A stretch of DNA of 64,000 bases. Origin: Bombyx mori (Eukaryota > Arthropoda > Insecta > Lepidoptera > Bombycidae). The translations under genes were made by a program, and so were the position numbers. This document shows, in pieces, positions 43,655 to 54,422 of the stretch. The stretch spans positions 746,501 through 810,500 of the forward strand of contig NC_085126.1 of NCBI RefSeq assembly GCF_030269925.1, given 5' to 3'. How positions within the stretch are numbered: position 1 is the first letter of the stretch; each line of letters starts with the position of its first letter. The notes under the pieces are model-generated. The model was not told where the DNA came from, searched no databases, and was given only the letters and a program-made list of their open reading frames with translations.

Positions 43655-44062
43655 CCCGCAGTAGTCGAAATTCGACTATAATTAATTGGAATTGTAAGTT
43701 ACACACTATTATGATTGTATTTTATACTTCTATAATCACAGATTTCGCCAAGACTACACTATAAAAAATATTAACAAAGACAAACAATATTTAATCTATT
43801 CTCAATTTGACAACAGATGTCAAGAACAAAAGTTTGACAATAAATAGTATGCATGCGTGTGTGCGTCAAATACATGGTATGTAGTGTGTGTAATATTTTC
43901 TTTATTGATTTAATGTATCTTTTATGCATTATTTAAAAAAAATATTAGCATTGTGCACTTCTTCTCTATATTCTCTATAAGTGTAGAAAATTTCATACTC
44001 CTCCGTCCGCGCAATTTTCGTAAAAAGGGATACAAAGTTTTTGCTTCACGTATTAATATATA
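43655..44062 (-). repeat. Repeat E, copy 1
   Basis: It shares TACAAAGTTTTTGCTTCACG, CCGTCCGCGCAATTTTCG and GTCGAAATTCGACTATAATT with 58720-59124 (inverted) and with 63160-64000. It is AT-rich and non-coding. Confidence 0.75.
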
Positions 44063-44065
44063 GAT

Positions 44066-44232
44066 AACAGAGCAACAAAAGTTTGACAATAATCGTGTGT
44101 GTCAAATACATAGTAGTGTGTATGTTTTTTATTGATTTAATGTATTATTGATGCATAATTTAAAAAAAAATTACATTCTGCACTCCATCGCTAGATTCTC
44201 CATAAGTGTGGGAAATTTCATACTCCGAAAAA
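44066..44232 (-). repeat. Repeat E, partial tandem copy
   Basis: It restarts the AAAAGTTTGACAATAAT block immediately after copy 1 and stops at CATACTCCGAAAA. Confidence 0.65.
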
Positions 44233-44704
44233 ATTTTATATTATCAGAAAAATACTGCAATAATTAACATACTTTGATATTCATTAAGATTATATTATAG
44301 TCGAAATTAATTTTATTTAGCTTCATGTTTCGACCGAAATGGCCTTGTTGAATTATTTTAAATGGATGTAGGGTAGTGCAGTATTTCTGTAACACGCCGT
44401 CAGCTCAGATAAGCCTGAAGAATTATGGCGGTTCACCATGGAACGTGTATTCAAGGCGGCTCCGACATGGAGACTTACAAAAACACCGCGATGGACTGAT
44501 AAAGAATGATGTATTAGCGAAGGAATTTACAGTAACGTCCGTATTTTAACATGGACCTTTGAATTAATTTCATGTAGGTTTATACGATGTATTTAATGGT
44601 TTGGTTGAATTTTTTTAACGATTCGAGGGTAGGTTGAAGTTGCCAATAATATTTCTGTTTGAACTGTACACATACAAACACACTTTTTTATAAATTTTTT
44701 AGTG
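44233..44704. other. Anonymous DNA
   Basis: No feature is recognised. Confidence 0.4.
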
Positions 44705-44830
44705 ATCAAGGTCTCAGTATAGTTACAACGGCAAGCCTTCAAACCGAAACGCAATACTGCTTCACGGCAGAAATAGGCAGGGCGGTAGTACCTACCAGCG
44801 CGGATTCACAAGAGTTCCTACCACCGGTAA
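44705..44830 (-). repeat. Bm1 SINE, internal fragment
   Basis: AAGGTCTCAGTATAGTTACA to GAGTTCCTACCACC; both ends are missing. Confidence 0.8.
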
Positions 44831-45359
44831 AAAGTCTTCCAAAAACAAAAATAGAACATTAAATTTTTTAAATTATTTTACAATATGTATACAACAATCA
44901 ATGAATCAACCTTTTAAATTGAAACTTCTGTAAAAATACAAAAAAATTTATTCCAACAGTACCAAACTAAAAAGTCAATTTAATACGAAACAAACTCAGT
45001 GCTGTAAATATTATTGTCGGTGCCTAAACATTTTGTGTCCATTTAAAAGTAGACGGATGATATAGTATTTAGTGTTGTAGTCGTTAGATCGTTTTTGAAA
45101 TGAAACAGACTATAAATCCATTGAACGTTCTCACCAAAAAAAAAACCAATGTAAAACACAATTTAAAATCATAAACATTATTTTAAAATTTATATAAAGT
45201 AGAATACATTTCAGATCGCGTTCCCTTCCGTTCTAGAAACGTCGCTCCGACATTGGATATCCGTTTCCGGCGAAAGTTCTTTGCATTTTATATTAACGAA
45301 AAAATATTGAAAATAAAAACATCGTAGAATACAGATTTGTAAATCTGTTAATTGTTTTA
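44831..45359. other. Anonymous AT-rich DNA
   Basis: No feature is recognised. Confidence 0.4.
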
Positions 45360-45600
45360 CGACACGAGATTTTTAAACGACTGCACGACTCACCTGGTGT
45401 TAAGTAGGCTCTTGAGCTTACCATATAAGCAGCACAAACGTGAAAGCACCCTTTTTAAGATACGGTCCACGATTCGGTTTGAACTTTGAAGAGTGGGGCA
45501 GCCGTTGTACTGTTACAGCTGAGACCTTAGAACTCTTGCCTCAAAGTGAGTGGCGGCCTTTACGTTTAGGCCGTGAGCTCGTCAATCTATTTAAGAATCG
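45360..45600. repeat. Degenerate, rearranged Bm1 pieces
   Basis: A minus-oriented tail piece (CTCACCTGGTGTTAAGTAGG) is followed by a plus-oriented body piece (GTGGGGCAGCCGTTGTACTG to GGCCGTGAGCTCGTC). Confidence 0.6.
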
Positions 45601-45999
45601 AGAAGTCGTTGGATTGGTATAACGGCTACCCAATCAATAAAATAGAATAGTACCTACCCGTGCTCCCAAGGTATTCTACATCCTATAATTTAAAGTCGTC
45701 GTGGCCTAAAGGATAAGACGTCCGGTGTATTCTTTGTTGCGATGCACCGGTGTTCGAATCCCGCAGGCGGGTACCAATTTTTCTAATGAAATACGTACTT
45801 AACAAATGTTCACGATTGACATCCACGGTGAAGGAATGACATCGTCTAAAAAAAATCAAACCCGCAAAATTTTAATTTGCGTAATCACTGGTGGTAGGAC
45901 CTCTTGTGAGTCCGCACGGGTAGGTACCACCGCCCTGCTTATTTCTGGCATGAAGCGTAATGCGTTTCGGTTTGAAGGGTGGGGTAGCCGTTGTAACTA

Positions 46000-47307
46000 C
46001 CTAGTCAGGTCATAAATTCTGTCACATGTTTAATGTAAAATAATTGAAACAAGTTTATTCATTATGTAAGCATTCATATACCAAAATGAACTTAACAAAA
46101 CATAGATTCTTATGACACTAAAGTTTATTCAAAATGACCTCCGTGATTTTGAATACAGGCCTTCAATCTGCGCGGCCAGTCGTCTATCGCAGCACGACCG
46201 AGGTCCATGTCAATATCGGCGGCTGCCTTAATCAAGGATGTCTTGAGTGACTCCAAATTGGGATGAGGCTTTAAGCACGCCTTTTCCTCCAAGTGTTGCC
46301 ATATCTTGTAATCTAACGGATTCAAATCTGGACTGGAGGAGGTCCAGTCTTCGTGACGGATGAAGTCGATTTCACGCGCCGCCAGCCAGTCTTGTGTGCT
46401 CTTCGCTCTATGAGCTGGCGCCGAATCTTGTTGGAATACCCAGTGCCTGTTATTGAACATGGTATGAGAAACAGGTTCCACAAGGTTCGTCAGTACTGTA
46501 TTTTGATACACAACTGCATTCGTTTTTACACCTTTCGCACAAAAATGTACCTCTGTTAAGCCCCAATAAGACACTCCCAACCATACCATGAGCGAGGATG
46601 GAAAATGACCTCGTTGGACACGCGGAATACGGTTGCTCGCTTCTTCACTACTGTGTGCGTACACTTTATCATTTTGTTTGTTGTAGCTCTCTTCTACGGT
46701 AAAAAATTTTTCATCCGAAAAAAGAATTTCCCGATATTTTTTCCCGCGTACCGCTTCAACAAAGCGCGGCATCTCTTCAGTCTCAGGTCCATTAGACGAG
46801 CATTCAAACGATGTCCTGTTTTTCTTCGATATGCCCGAAGCCCTAAGTCTTCATTTAACACCCTTTTCATCGTGGTTCTGCTTAACCCCATCTGAAGGGC
46901 TAACAGTTTCTGCTTACGTTTGGGATTTCTTTGAATTCGCGCCTTCACAGCTTTTATCACTGCTGGAGTCCTAACAGACCGAGGGCGACCACTTCTTGAC
47001 CTGTCATCTACACTAGAGTCTTCATTGTATTGTTTGATGGTACGATAAACGAATCTTTTGGTTATATTCAAACTTTTCAGTATGTTAAAAATTTGAATTG
47101 GCGCGTAACCGCAACGATGCAACGCAATAACTGCAACACGGTCTTCTTTAAGCGTCCACTCCATATTTAAAAATGAGTAAAATACTAAAAAGTATACATT
47201 TTTATTTTCACGAACAATTCGAAATTCGAATTCAGTAAATTTTTTTGTGGCCAGCATTCTAAAAGAAAAGTTTTTACTGTGTGACAATACTAGTTGACCT
47301 GACTAGT
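46000..47307 (-). mobile_element. Mariner element (DD37D type)
   Basis: A 1,308-bp DNA transposon flanked by duplicated TA (45998-45999 and 47308-47309). The ends are imperfect inverted repeats: CTAGTCAGGTCA near both termini, then TGTCACA farther in. It contains one transposase gene on the minus strand. Size, TA target and the DD37D spacing fit the Bombyx mariner lineage described as Bmmar1 or the maT group; the exact name is not verified. Confidence 0.93.
46125..47164 (-). pseudogene. Mariner DD37D transposase, one frameshift
   Basis: The reading frame starts at MEWTLKED (47164). Two helix-turn-helix regions lie in the first 130 residues (PIQIFNILKSLNITKRFVYR; LALQMGLSRTTMKRVL). The catalytic domain supplies D in ILFSDEK, D in VFQQDSAPAH and D in SPDLNPLDY. 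There are 37 residues between the second and third aspartates, hence DD37D. The frame changes by one base around the six-T run at 46737-46742. The N-terminal half ends in a spurious tail at 46694 and the C-terminal half continues in another frame to 46125. No other break is seen, so this copy is inactive but recently so. Confidence 0.9.
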
Positions 47308-47436
47308 TATACTGAGACCTTAGAACTTATATCTCAAGGTGGGTGGCGCATTTACGTTGTAGATGTCTATGGGCTCTAGTAACCACTTAACACCAGGTGG
47401 GCTGTGAGCTCGTCCAACCATGTAAGCAACAAACAA

Positions 47437-47500
47437 AAAAAATTACGCAAACTATATTTTTTGCGGGTTCGATTTTTATTACACGATGTTATTCTTTCAA
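47437..47500 (-). repeat. Bm1 SINE fragment
   Basis: AATTACGCAAACTATATTTT through ATTACACGATGTTATTCTTT, in inverse orientation to the adjacent Bm1. Confidence 0.7.
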
Positions 47501-47751
47501 TGCCCGGTTCGTGAATTCGTGGTAAAATATGTATTTAATAGAAATTATATTCCATCGAACACAATGCGCCTTGCCTTACTTTCAGTGCGAAAACGTTTTG
47601 TATTGCTTATTATATTTAGTGCTGTTGACTAAGTGATGCATTAGCGCCTCTGACTGCTGGAAGATATTTGCGCGATGTATCAATTTATGTTTATATATAA
47701 AAATATCACTCTCCGGAGTCCCATAGTAGAGGGTATCATAATTTGGAAGCA

Positions 47752-47890
47752 GTGTGCTTAGTGCGAGCTTTTAAACTTTTGGGAACAGCGCCCCTAGCGG
47801 AAACGAAGATAAGCTTTCCAACTCCACACAGATTTGAGTTATCTTTTACGCGATCGAAAAGTAGAAAAACTCGAACTAAGCACACAGATG
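47752..47890. mobile_element. Palindromic MITE (family G), copy 2
   Basis: GTGTGCTTAGTGCGAGCTTT at the left and CGAACTAAGCACAC at the right form imperfect inverted ends. The centre CAACTCCACACAGATTTGAG matches copy 1 at 12551-12722. Confidence 0.7.
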
Positions 47891-48167
47891 AGCATCTGTG
47901 ACTCAGCCATACAGCTATACAGTCCGTGAAATCATAGCTTCAATTATATTAGAATGGGTATACCTATTAAATTGGGATTTATCAACGCATCATTATAATA
48001 ATAATAATAATAATAATAAAGCCTTTATTCAGACAATTACATTTTTTTTTTTTTTTACATATACAATAATTTTTTTTTTTTTTTTTTACTATGTTTTAAG
48101 TAGTGGTATTAATATTAGTTAAAAAAAAATTTTGGAAGCTTTTTTTTTTTTTTTACCTATGTTATTA

Positions 48168-49967
48168 TTAGTTATTGTCTGTTTGTCTATTATAGACATA
48201 GGCCTCCTCCAACTGCCTCCATAAGCTTCTATTTTCAGCTGTTCTGATCCATGTGCTTCCCGCAACTGCCTTAATGTCGTCCACCCATCTCCTAAATGGT
48301 CTACCTCGGTTTCTTTTTCTGTCTCTCGGATACCAGTACATTATAGTTTTACACCATTTCTCCTGTCCTCTTATAGTATGCCCCGTCCACTTCCATTTAA
48401 GTTTCCTTATTGTAACTGAGACATCCTTTAATTGAGTTTGTTTTTTAATTGTTGATGTTCTTATTTTGTCTGATAGTCGTTTCCCCGTCATGCTCCTCTC
48501 TATAGCGTTTTGACAAACTTCTAATTTTCGAGCATGTGCCTTTGTTAGGGCCCATGTTTGACATCCGTATGTAAGGACAGGGAGGATGCAGGTGTTGAAG
48601 AGTTTCCTTTTAATGGTCATGCTTGTTTCATTGTTTTTCATCACTTCTTTTAGATTCCAGTACCTTTTCCATGCATTGGCTATTCGTCTTTCTATTTCTT
48701 TTGAAGTGAGGTCTGACGGCGATATTATTTGGCCTAAGTAAACGTATTCATCAACATATTCAATAGTGTTGCTGTTAATAGTTATGGGGTATTTTATATC
48801 GTTAGTCATAGCTTTAGTCTTCTGAGTGTTCATAATCAGTCCTACCTTCCGACTTTCCTCGACTAATTCTCCAAGCATTGCTTGAAGTTCATTTTTTGTT
48901 GGTGAAAAGATTAATATATCATCTGCAAATCTTAAATGGGTTAAGTTGTCTCCATCTATTGATAGCCCTCTTGTTTCCCAGTTTAGTTGACGAAAAACGT
49001 TCTCCAGAACCGCAGTAAACAACTTCGGTGACAAAGGATCTCCTTGGCGAACTCCTCTTTGAATTTTTATTTCTTCACCTTCTCTTTCTGTTTTTATTTT
49101 AGCTGTGCTACTGTTGTATACATTGCTTATGATTCTGATATATTTATTTTCAATTCCCTGGATCTTAAGAGCTTGCCAAATCATTTGATGTTCAAGCGAA
49201 TCAAAAGCTTTGCAATAATCCACGAAACAGCAGTAAAAGCTCATATTAAATTCCTTGCCTTTCTCGAAAAGTTGCTTGACTACGTGTATGTGGTCTAATG
49301 TTGAATACCCACTCCGGAATCCCGCTTGTTCTCTAGGCTGGTTTTCATCGAGCTTTTTACTTATTCGACCTAGGATCACTTTAGCAAAAACTTTATAAAT
49401 ATTAGACATCAGGCTGATTGGCCTGTAGTTGTTGATGTCATTTTTGTTCCCTTTCTTGTGTAGTAATATTATTGTCGACGTACTCCACTGATGCGGAATA
49501 TGCTCGCTCTTTAGGATTTCATTGAATATGTGTACTAATATCGGTGCCATGGTGTCTTTGTTTTCCATAAGGAATTCGTTAGTGATGCCATCAGAACCAG
49601 AAGCTTTATCTTTCTTTTGTGTTGATATCGCTTTTTGTACCTCTGCCATCATTATTAGTGGTACTTCTTCCTGTCCAGATAAATCTATTTTTGGTGTAGT
49701 GATTTGGCTTGAGTATAATTTTTTAAAGAAGTCTGTTGCTGTTGTAATTATTTCTGATCTTCTGGTCGTGTTTCTATCGTTTCTGTCTTTCATGTTGGGT
49801 ATCCAGTCTCGCTTTCCTGATAGTTCTTTTAATGCTTTCCTTACTCCGCCTGTTTTCTGGATACATTTTTCTAGTTTTTCTAACCTAAATTTTTGTCTTT
49901 CTTTCCTCATATTGATGTTTATTTGTTTACTAATTACTGTTATTTTCTTTCTTATATCTTTTGTTTT
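48168..49967 (-). CDS. RTE-like ORF2, reverse transcriptase part
   Basis: The 3' block of ORF2, cut from its start by mag at 49968. The reverse transcriptase motifs are in order: KASGSDGITNEF, YRPISLMSNIYKV, QAGFRSGYSTLDH, FVDYCKAFDSLEHQ, GVRQGDPLSPKLF and the catalytic FADDI. A C-terminal domain typical of RTE-like elements follows (YGCQTWALTK, WTGHTIRGQEKW, RGRPFRRWVDDI, LWRQLEEAY). The frame is open from the mag boundary to the stop and is in phase with the upstream block across the insertion, so before mag arrived this was one ORF of about 960 codons. Confidence 0.9.
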   Translation of the reverse strand, partial: KTKDIRKKITVISKQININMRKERQKFRLEKLEKCIQKTGGVRKALKELSGKRDWIPNMKDRNDRNTTRRSEIITTATDFFKKLYSSQITTPKIDLSGQEEVPLIMMAEVQKAISTQKKDKASGSDGITNEFLMENKDTMAPILVHIFNEILKSEHIPHQWSTSTIILLHKKGNKNDINNYRPISLMSNIYKVFAKVILGRISKKLDENQPREQAGFRSGYSTLDHIHVVKQLFEKGKEFNMSFYCCFVDYCKAFDSLEHQMIWQALKIQGIENKYIRIISNVYNSSTAKIKTEREGEEIKIQRGVRQGDPLSPKLFTAVLENVFRQLNWETRGLSIDGDNLTHLRFADDILIFSPTKNELQAMLGELVEESRKVGLIMNTQKTKAMTNDIKYPITINSNTIEYVDEYVYLGQIISPSDLTSKEIERRIANAWKRYWNLKEVMKNNETSMTIKRKLFNTCILPVLTYGCQTWALTKAHARKLEVCQNAIERSMTGKRLSDKIRTSTIKKQTQLKDVSVTIRKLKWKWTGHTIRGQEKWCKTIMYWYPRDRKRNRGRPFRRWVDDIKAVAGSTWIRTAENRSLWRQLEEAYVYNRQTDNN

Positions 49968-50044
49968 TGTTGTGTTAGCGTGTATGGGGACAAGTGATAC
50001 TCAAGACGGCCAGTGACACACTAACATTTATTACAAACATAACA
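49968..50044 (-). repeat. mag 3' LTR (77 bp)
   Basis: Plus strand TGTTGTGTTAGCGTG to AAACATAACA; identical to 54346-54422. Confidence 0.95.
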
Positions 50045-50127
50045 TTTCCTCCCTTATCAGTTCAAGACACATTAACTATTAAGACACATTAACACTATTA
50101 AGACAAACAAAATTACAAGCCACACAT

Positions 50128-53100
50128 TTAATGAAACTGTCTATAATTAACCCTAGGACGGTTACGTTTAGGAAACCTGGGCTCCCTAATATTTTGGGGC
50201 TCCAAGCTCGCCTCCTCTGCCTCGAAGAACAGATCCCCTTCTTCAGAGTCTTCAGACTGCGCGGGTCGACGCACTCCTCGCGTGACAGTTACGTGGCTCG
50301 GTTCCGGTGACTCCCGATTCGGCTGGTTGTCACATGCACTAGAGATTCCAGTGCGGCCGCTCTCCTCTTCTCTCTCCTCAGTTGCACTCTCTTCGTCGTG
50401 TGTGTGAGGTCCGATGCCGCTACTATCATCACAAGGCGACGACATCATCCCCGTTGCCGGACTAGCAACAGTTGGAGCAATAGAACCGCTCAAGTCATCC
50501 GCCCAGGTTTGACTGGCACCACATTTGGTTTTGCACGAAAACAGCTGTTCAGAGTGCCTCTTGAGTTGTATTGAAGATTTAAAGTCTTTTACAATGTATA
50601 CGTTTTTACCAATTCTCTTTAATATCACACCTTTACACCACGTATATTTATTATTAACAAGATATTTCTTGTACATAATTACTTGGCCTAGCTCAAAATT
50701 TCTGACTTTCCCTCCTTTTGTTTTACTTTGCGTACACTGTTTAGATAAAACATAATCAGTCAACGAAGCAGATGAAGGCGACGGTGGCGAACGCGGGTTC
50801 ATTAAATCTAAACGTGAACGTAATTTGCGACCAAACACTAACTGTGCCGGAGACATTCCTGTTGTTGAGTGAACTGAGTTTCTATAATCGAAAACGTATT
50901 TGTATAGTCGCAGTTTGTTTTCCCTAGCATTTGTACTACTCAACAAACAAGTTTTGATACCCCTTTTTACTATTTTCACATAAGCTTCGGCTTGTCCGTT
51001 GCTTGCCGGATGGTATGCCGGCGAAGTAATATGAGATATACCGTTTAGTGCACAAAAATTAAGAAACTCCTGAGAACAAAAATTAGTACCGTTATCCGTA
51101 ACTACCGTATGAGGCAATCCGTATCTGGACATGTACTCATACATTCTTTCAATGACCGCACTAGTAGTTGTGGAAGCCATCTCGTACACCTCAAGCCACT
51201 TGGAGTACGCGTCTACTAGGACGAGGTAGATCCGACCATTCAGCGGACCTAGAAAGTCTAAGTGTACACGGTAAAAGGGTTGTGGGGGGTATTCCCACGG
51301 GCACACCGGAGTGCGCGGCGGAGTCGGTCGTAGCTGCATACACACCTCACATGAGCTAATCATATTTTCTAGGGCGTCGTCTAAGCCTGGAAACCAACAT
51401 CGAGATCGAGCTTCAGCCTTTGTTTTAACTATGCCCATGTGTGAGGTATGCAACTCTGTTAAAATACGGTGACGCAAACTCCCTGGTATCACCACTTTAT
51501 GACCCCTCATAACGCAACCATTTTCAACGGACAGTTGCAATCTACATAAGTAGTAAGGCTTAACTTCTGCGTTAATAATTTTTTTAGGCCATCCGTTTTG
51601 AATATGTTTGATGACTTCACGTAATATGCTATCATTGCTGGTTGCGTTGCGTAATTCAGTCACCGATATCGGGAGTGCGCCTTGCACTACGAAGCAAACA
51701 TAAGAGGCGCTGTCGAATGCATCGACATCGACCGCTCCCGCTCCGCGCCTGGTCCCCCCACCTCGACCACCGCACGCGCCCGCGCCGCCCGGTAGACTCG
51801 CACGAGACAGATAGTCCGCACTATTATCTGCACTCTTCACGTACTCGATTACATAATTATAACCACTAAGAAAAATTGCATATCTTTGAAGTCTGTTTGC
51901 CGAGACTTCTGGGATGCCTCGTTGTGGGCCAAATATCGAGAGCAGCGGTTTGTGGTCCGTCCTTAGTATAAATGGATTTGACCTACCGTACAAATATTGA
52001 TGAAATCGACGAACACCAAATATAATCGCGGTTGCTTCTTTTTGGATTTGTGAGTACCTTTTCTCGGCGTCGTTGAGCGTGCGCGAAGCGAAAGAGATAG
52101 GTTTTTCCTGACCATCGGAACTCACCTGTGATAGAATAGCACCTAATCCATTGGGCGACGCGTCTACAGTGAGAATTATATTTGCATTAGGATTAAAATG
52201 GGCCAATACATTATCGGATGCTAACCTTTTCTTTATTTCATTAAACGCCTTATCATGTAACTTAGACCAACGCCACTTTGTTTCTTTTTTTAAAAGTTCG
52301 TATAATGGTCCGAGAATACAAGATGCATTCGGTACGAAATTCCTATAATAATTTACTAAGCCTAAGAAAGATCGTAGTTGACTAACATTCGTAGGCGCCG
52401 AGGCCTTTAATATTGCTTCCACTTTATCGGGTGATTTCCTTAGCCCCTCTTTATTAATGGTAGACCCTAAATAATTAATCTCATCTTGAAAGAACTGACA
52501 TTTAGACTTTTGTAGAACAAATCCTGCGTCTTGCAACCGTTGTAGGACCTGATGCAGTCTCTCAAGATGTTCAGAGTCATTGCGACCCGTTATGAGCACA
52601 TCGTCCAATAAACACAGCGTGCCGTCCAGGCCCGCTAGCACTGTATCCATGGCTCGCTGGAAAATTGATGGCCCACTAGCTAACCCGAACACCAAACGCG
52701 TATACGCGAAGATCCCTTTATGCGTATTGATACAAGTTAACTTTTGGGATTCTTCATCCAGACAAAACTGTCCGTAGGCCATAGACAAATCTAATTTAGT
52801 AAACTTCTGGCCCCCGTATAGTTTAGAAAACAACTCGTTTACGGTAGGCAACGGATACTGTTCCACAACTAACTGCTTGTTTATAGTGACAGAGTAGTCC
52901 GCGCAGATACGGACCGAACCGTCACGTTTCAGTACCGGAACTATTGGTGACGCGCAGTCGGAATGCTCGACTGGTCGGAGTACTCCCAGTCCCACTAAAC
53001 GGTTTATCTCTTTTTCTACTTTTTCACGCAGAGCAAATGCGACCGGCCGTGGTTTAAAAAATATAGGATGAGCATTTTCTTTTAATTTCAAATTAACTTT

Positions 53101-54309
53101 ATATTTGTTGAATTTACCTAGCTTGTCCGAGAACACGGCGGGATATTGTTCCTGTATTAATTTCAACGTGTCACGGGTAGTGGCACATTTATATACGGGC
53201 GCTAGCTGCAGTTCAAATTGTGCGATGAAGTCGCGGCCCAGTAAAGGCGGTCCGCCATCGCGCACCACGTACACGTCGAGCTGGCGCGTGCGACCCCGCC
53301 ACTCCACTAACACCTGAGCGCGACCGGCGCAACCTAACACGTCACCCGAGTAACTTAATAACTTCTTATTTGTGCTAAATAAGGGAATGTTTTTAAAATG
53401 TTCGTTATATGTATCTACGGACATAACGGTAACAGCTGACCCACTATCAATCTCAAAGTTCATTCTGATACCATTGACACACACGGCTTCGATTAATGGT
53501 TCACCTCGCAAAGATCGAATGTTACAAATTTTACCGTCGTCACCGTCACCTTCATCGTTCTCCTCCGTTACAACATAATTGATTCTTTTGCACATTCTAC
53601 GCAAATGTCCTTTTTTGTTGCACTTCCTACAAGTGTAACTCGCAAAACGACACTCCGCGGCTTTGTGATTCGAATAACCACACACGGAACACTTTACTTT
53701 TGCACATTGAGGTACACTAGTCGGAGAACGTTTGCCTATTTTGTACAGCTCTGTAACGACAGTCTCGGCAGCAGCGCTTGCAGCAGCAGCCGCGCGGGCG
53801 CTGCGCAAGCTCTCGGTCAGCTCCACAGCCCTGGCGAAGGTCAGCCCGGCCAGCTCCTGCACGTACATTTTTTCTTTCTCCACGCCCGGCAACATACCCA
53901 TAATGAATCGATCTCTTAATGTTTCTTCTACATTGCTGAAGTTACACTGAGAAGTGAGACCTCGTAACCTCGCAGCCCACTGTGATGGTGTCTCCTGGGG
54001 TAGTTGTGTGGCGGCATAAAAATGATGACGCTCGCCAAATCCCACTGACTTTGGAGTGAAATGGTTGTCCAAGGCACTAACTATATCTTCGTATGATACT
54101 TCTTGAACTTCTTTAGGCAGCACGAGATCAGCTGCCAGTTTGTAGGTAGATTCGCTGAGTGTGCTAAGCAATATGGCCCGTCTTTTGACTCCTGCTGGAT
54201 CTTTCACCACGTTAATATCGTTCGCGATGAACCACTGTGTGAGTCTGCATCTCCAAGTCTTCCAAGTTTGCGTGTTATGATCGAAATTACTTAAATTTCC
54301 GAAAGACAT
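50128..54309 (-). CDS. mag Gag-Pol polyprotein
   Basis: A 1,393-residue polyprotein that packages and copies the element. The N-terminal 200 residues are capsid-like. Two CCHC knuckles lie near 207-240 (CSVCGYSNHKAAEC; CRKCNKKGHLRRMC). The protease has DSGSAVTV near 288. Reverse transcriptase has CADYSVTINKQL, LDLSMAYGQF and the catalytic LLDD near 570, where many relatives have Y at the first position. RNase H has TVDASPNGLGA. Integrase has an H-H-C-C finger and the D, D, E residues in LDFLGP, TDNGTNF and NGQAEAY. The first ATG is at 54309; the frame is also open upstream to the LTR but without an ATG. Gag and Pol are in one frame. Confidence 0.94.
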   Translation of the reverse strand: MSFGNLSNFDHNTQTWKTWRCRLTQWFIANDINVVKDPAGVKRRAILLSTLSESTYKLAADLVLPKEVQEVSYEDIVSALDNHFTPKSVGFGERHHFYAATQLPQETPSQWAARLRGLTSQCNFSNVEETLRDRFIMGMLPGVEKEKMYVQELAGLTFARAVELTESLRSARAAAAASAAAETVVTELYKIGKRSPTSVPQCAKVKCSVCGYSNHKAAECRFASYTCRKCNKKGHLRRMCKRINYVVTEENDEGDGDDGKICNIRSLRGEPLIEAVCVNGIRMNFEIDSGSAVTVMSVDTYNEHFKNIPLFSTNKKLLSYSGDVLGCAGRAQVLVEWRGRTRQLDVYVVRDGGPPLLGRDFIAQFELQLAPVYKCATTRDTLKLIQEQYPAVFSDKLGKFNKYKVNLKLKENAHPIFFKPRPVAFALREKVEKEINRLVGLGVLRPVEHSDCASPIVPVLKRDGSVRICADYSVTINKQLVVEQYPLPTVNELFSKLYGGQKFTKLDLSMAYGQFCLDEESQKLTCINTHKGIFAYTRLVFGLASGPSIFQRAMDTVLAGLDGTLCLLDDVLITGRNDSEHLERLHQVLQRLQDAGFVLQKSKCQFFQDEINYLGSTINKEGLRKSPDKVEAILKASAPTNVSQLRSFLGLVNYYRNFVPNASCILGPLYELLKKETKWRWSKLHDKAFNEIKKRLASDNVLAHFNPNANIILTVDASPNGLGAILSQVSSDGQEKPISFASRTLNDAEKRYSQIQKEATAIIFGVRRFHQYLYGRSNPFILRTDHKPLLSIFGPQRGIPEVSANRLQRYAIFLSGYNYVIEYVKSADNSADYLSRASLPGGAGACGGRGGGTRRGAGAVDVDAFDSASYVCFVVQGALPISVTELRNATSNDSILREVIKHIQNGWPKKIINAEVKPYYLCRLQLSVENGCVMRGHKVVIPGSLRHRILTELHTSHMGIVKTKAEARSRCWFPGLDDALENMISSCEVCMQLRPTPPRTPVCPWEYPPQPFYRVHLDFLGPLNGRIYLVLVDAYSKWLEVYEMASTTTSAVIERMYEYMSRYGLPHTVVTDNGTNFCSQEFLNFCALNGISHITSPAYHPASNGQAEAYVKIVKRGIKTCLLSSTNARENKLRLYKYVFDYRNSVHSTTGMSPAQLVFGRKLRSRLDLMNPRSPPSPSSASLTDYVLSKQCTQSKTKGGKVRNFELGQVIMYKKYLVNNKYTWCKGVILKRIGKNVYIVKDFKSSIQLKRHSEQLFSCKTKCGASQTWADDLSGSIAPTVASPATGMMSSPCDDSSGIGPHTHDEESATEEREEESGRTGISSACDNQPNRESPEPSHVTVTRGVRRPAQSEDSEEGDLFFEAEEASLEPQNIREPRFPKRNRPRVNYRQFH

Positions 54310-54345
54310 TATTATTATTTTTTGGTGTGGGTACCTCGTCGCCAA

Positions 54346-54422
54346 TGTTGTGTTAGCGTGTATGGGGACAAGTGATACTCAAGACGGCCAGTGACACACT
54401 AACATTTATTACAAACATAACA
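54346..54422 (-). repeat. mag 5' LTR (77 bp)
   Basis: Identical to 49968-50044 as read. The primer-binding region follows at 54345-54329 on the minus strand. Confidence 0.95.

Larger units (their letters stand above)
45693..47436 (+). repeat. Bm1 SINE, full length, split by mariner
   Basis: The tRNA-like head starts at 45693 and the body runs to 45999. The body resumes at 47308 (TATACTGAGACCTTAGAACT) and reaches its tail near 47436. The mariner at 46000-47307 sits in the Bm1 sequence AACTATACTGAG with TA duplicated. Confidence 0.93.
49968..54422 (-). mobile_element. mag: Complete mag-type gypsy retrotransposon
   Basis: A 4.46-kb LTR element on the minus strand with 77-bp LTRs that read identical, flanked by a 5-bp GTTTT duplication (49963-49967 and 54423-54427). 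Bombyx mag is known for its 77-bp LTRs and about 4.6-kb length. A purine tract (AAGGGAGGAAA on the minus strand) abuts the 3' LTR. The site TTGGCGACGAGGTACCC next to the 5' LTR is the primer-binding region. One uninterrupted gag-pol ORF fills the interior. Identical LTRs and an open ORF indicate a recent, possibly active copy. Confidence 0.95.
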
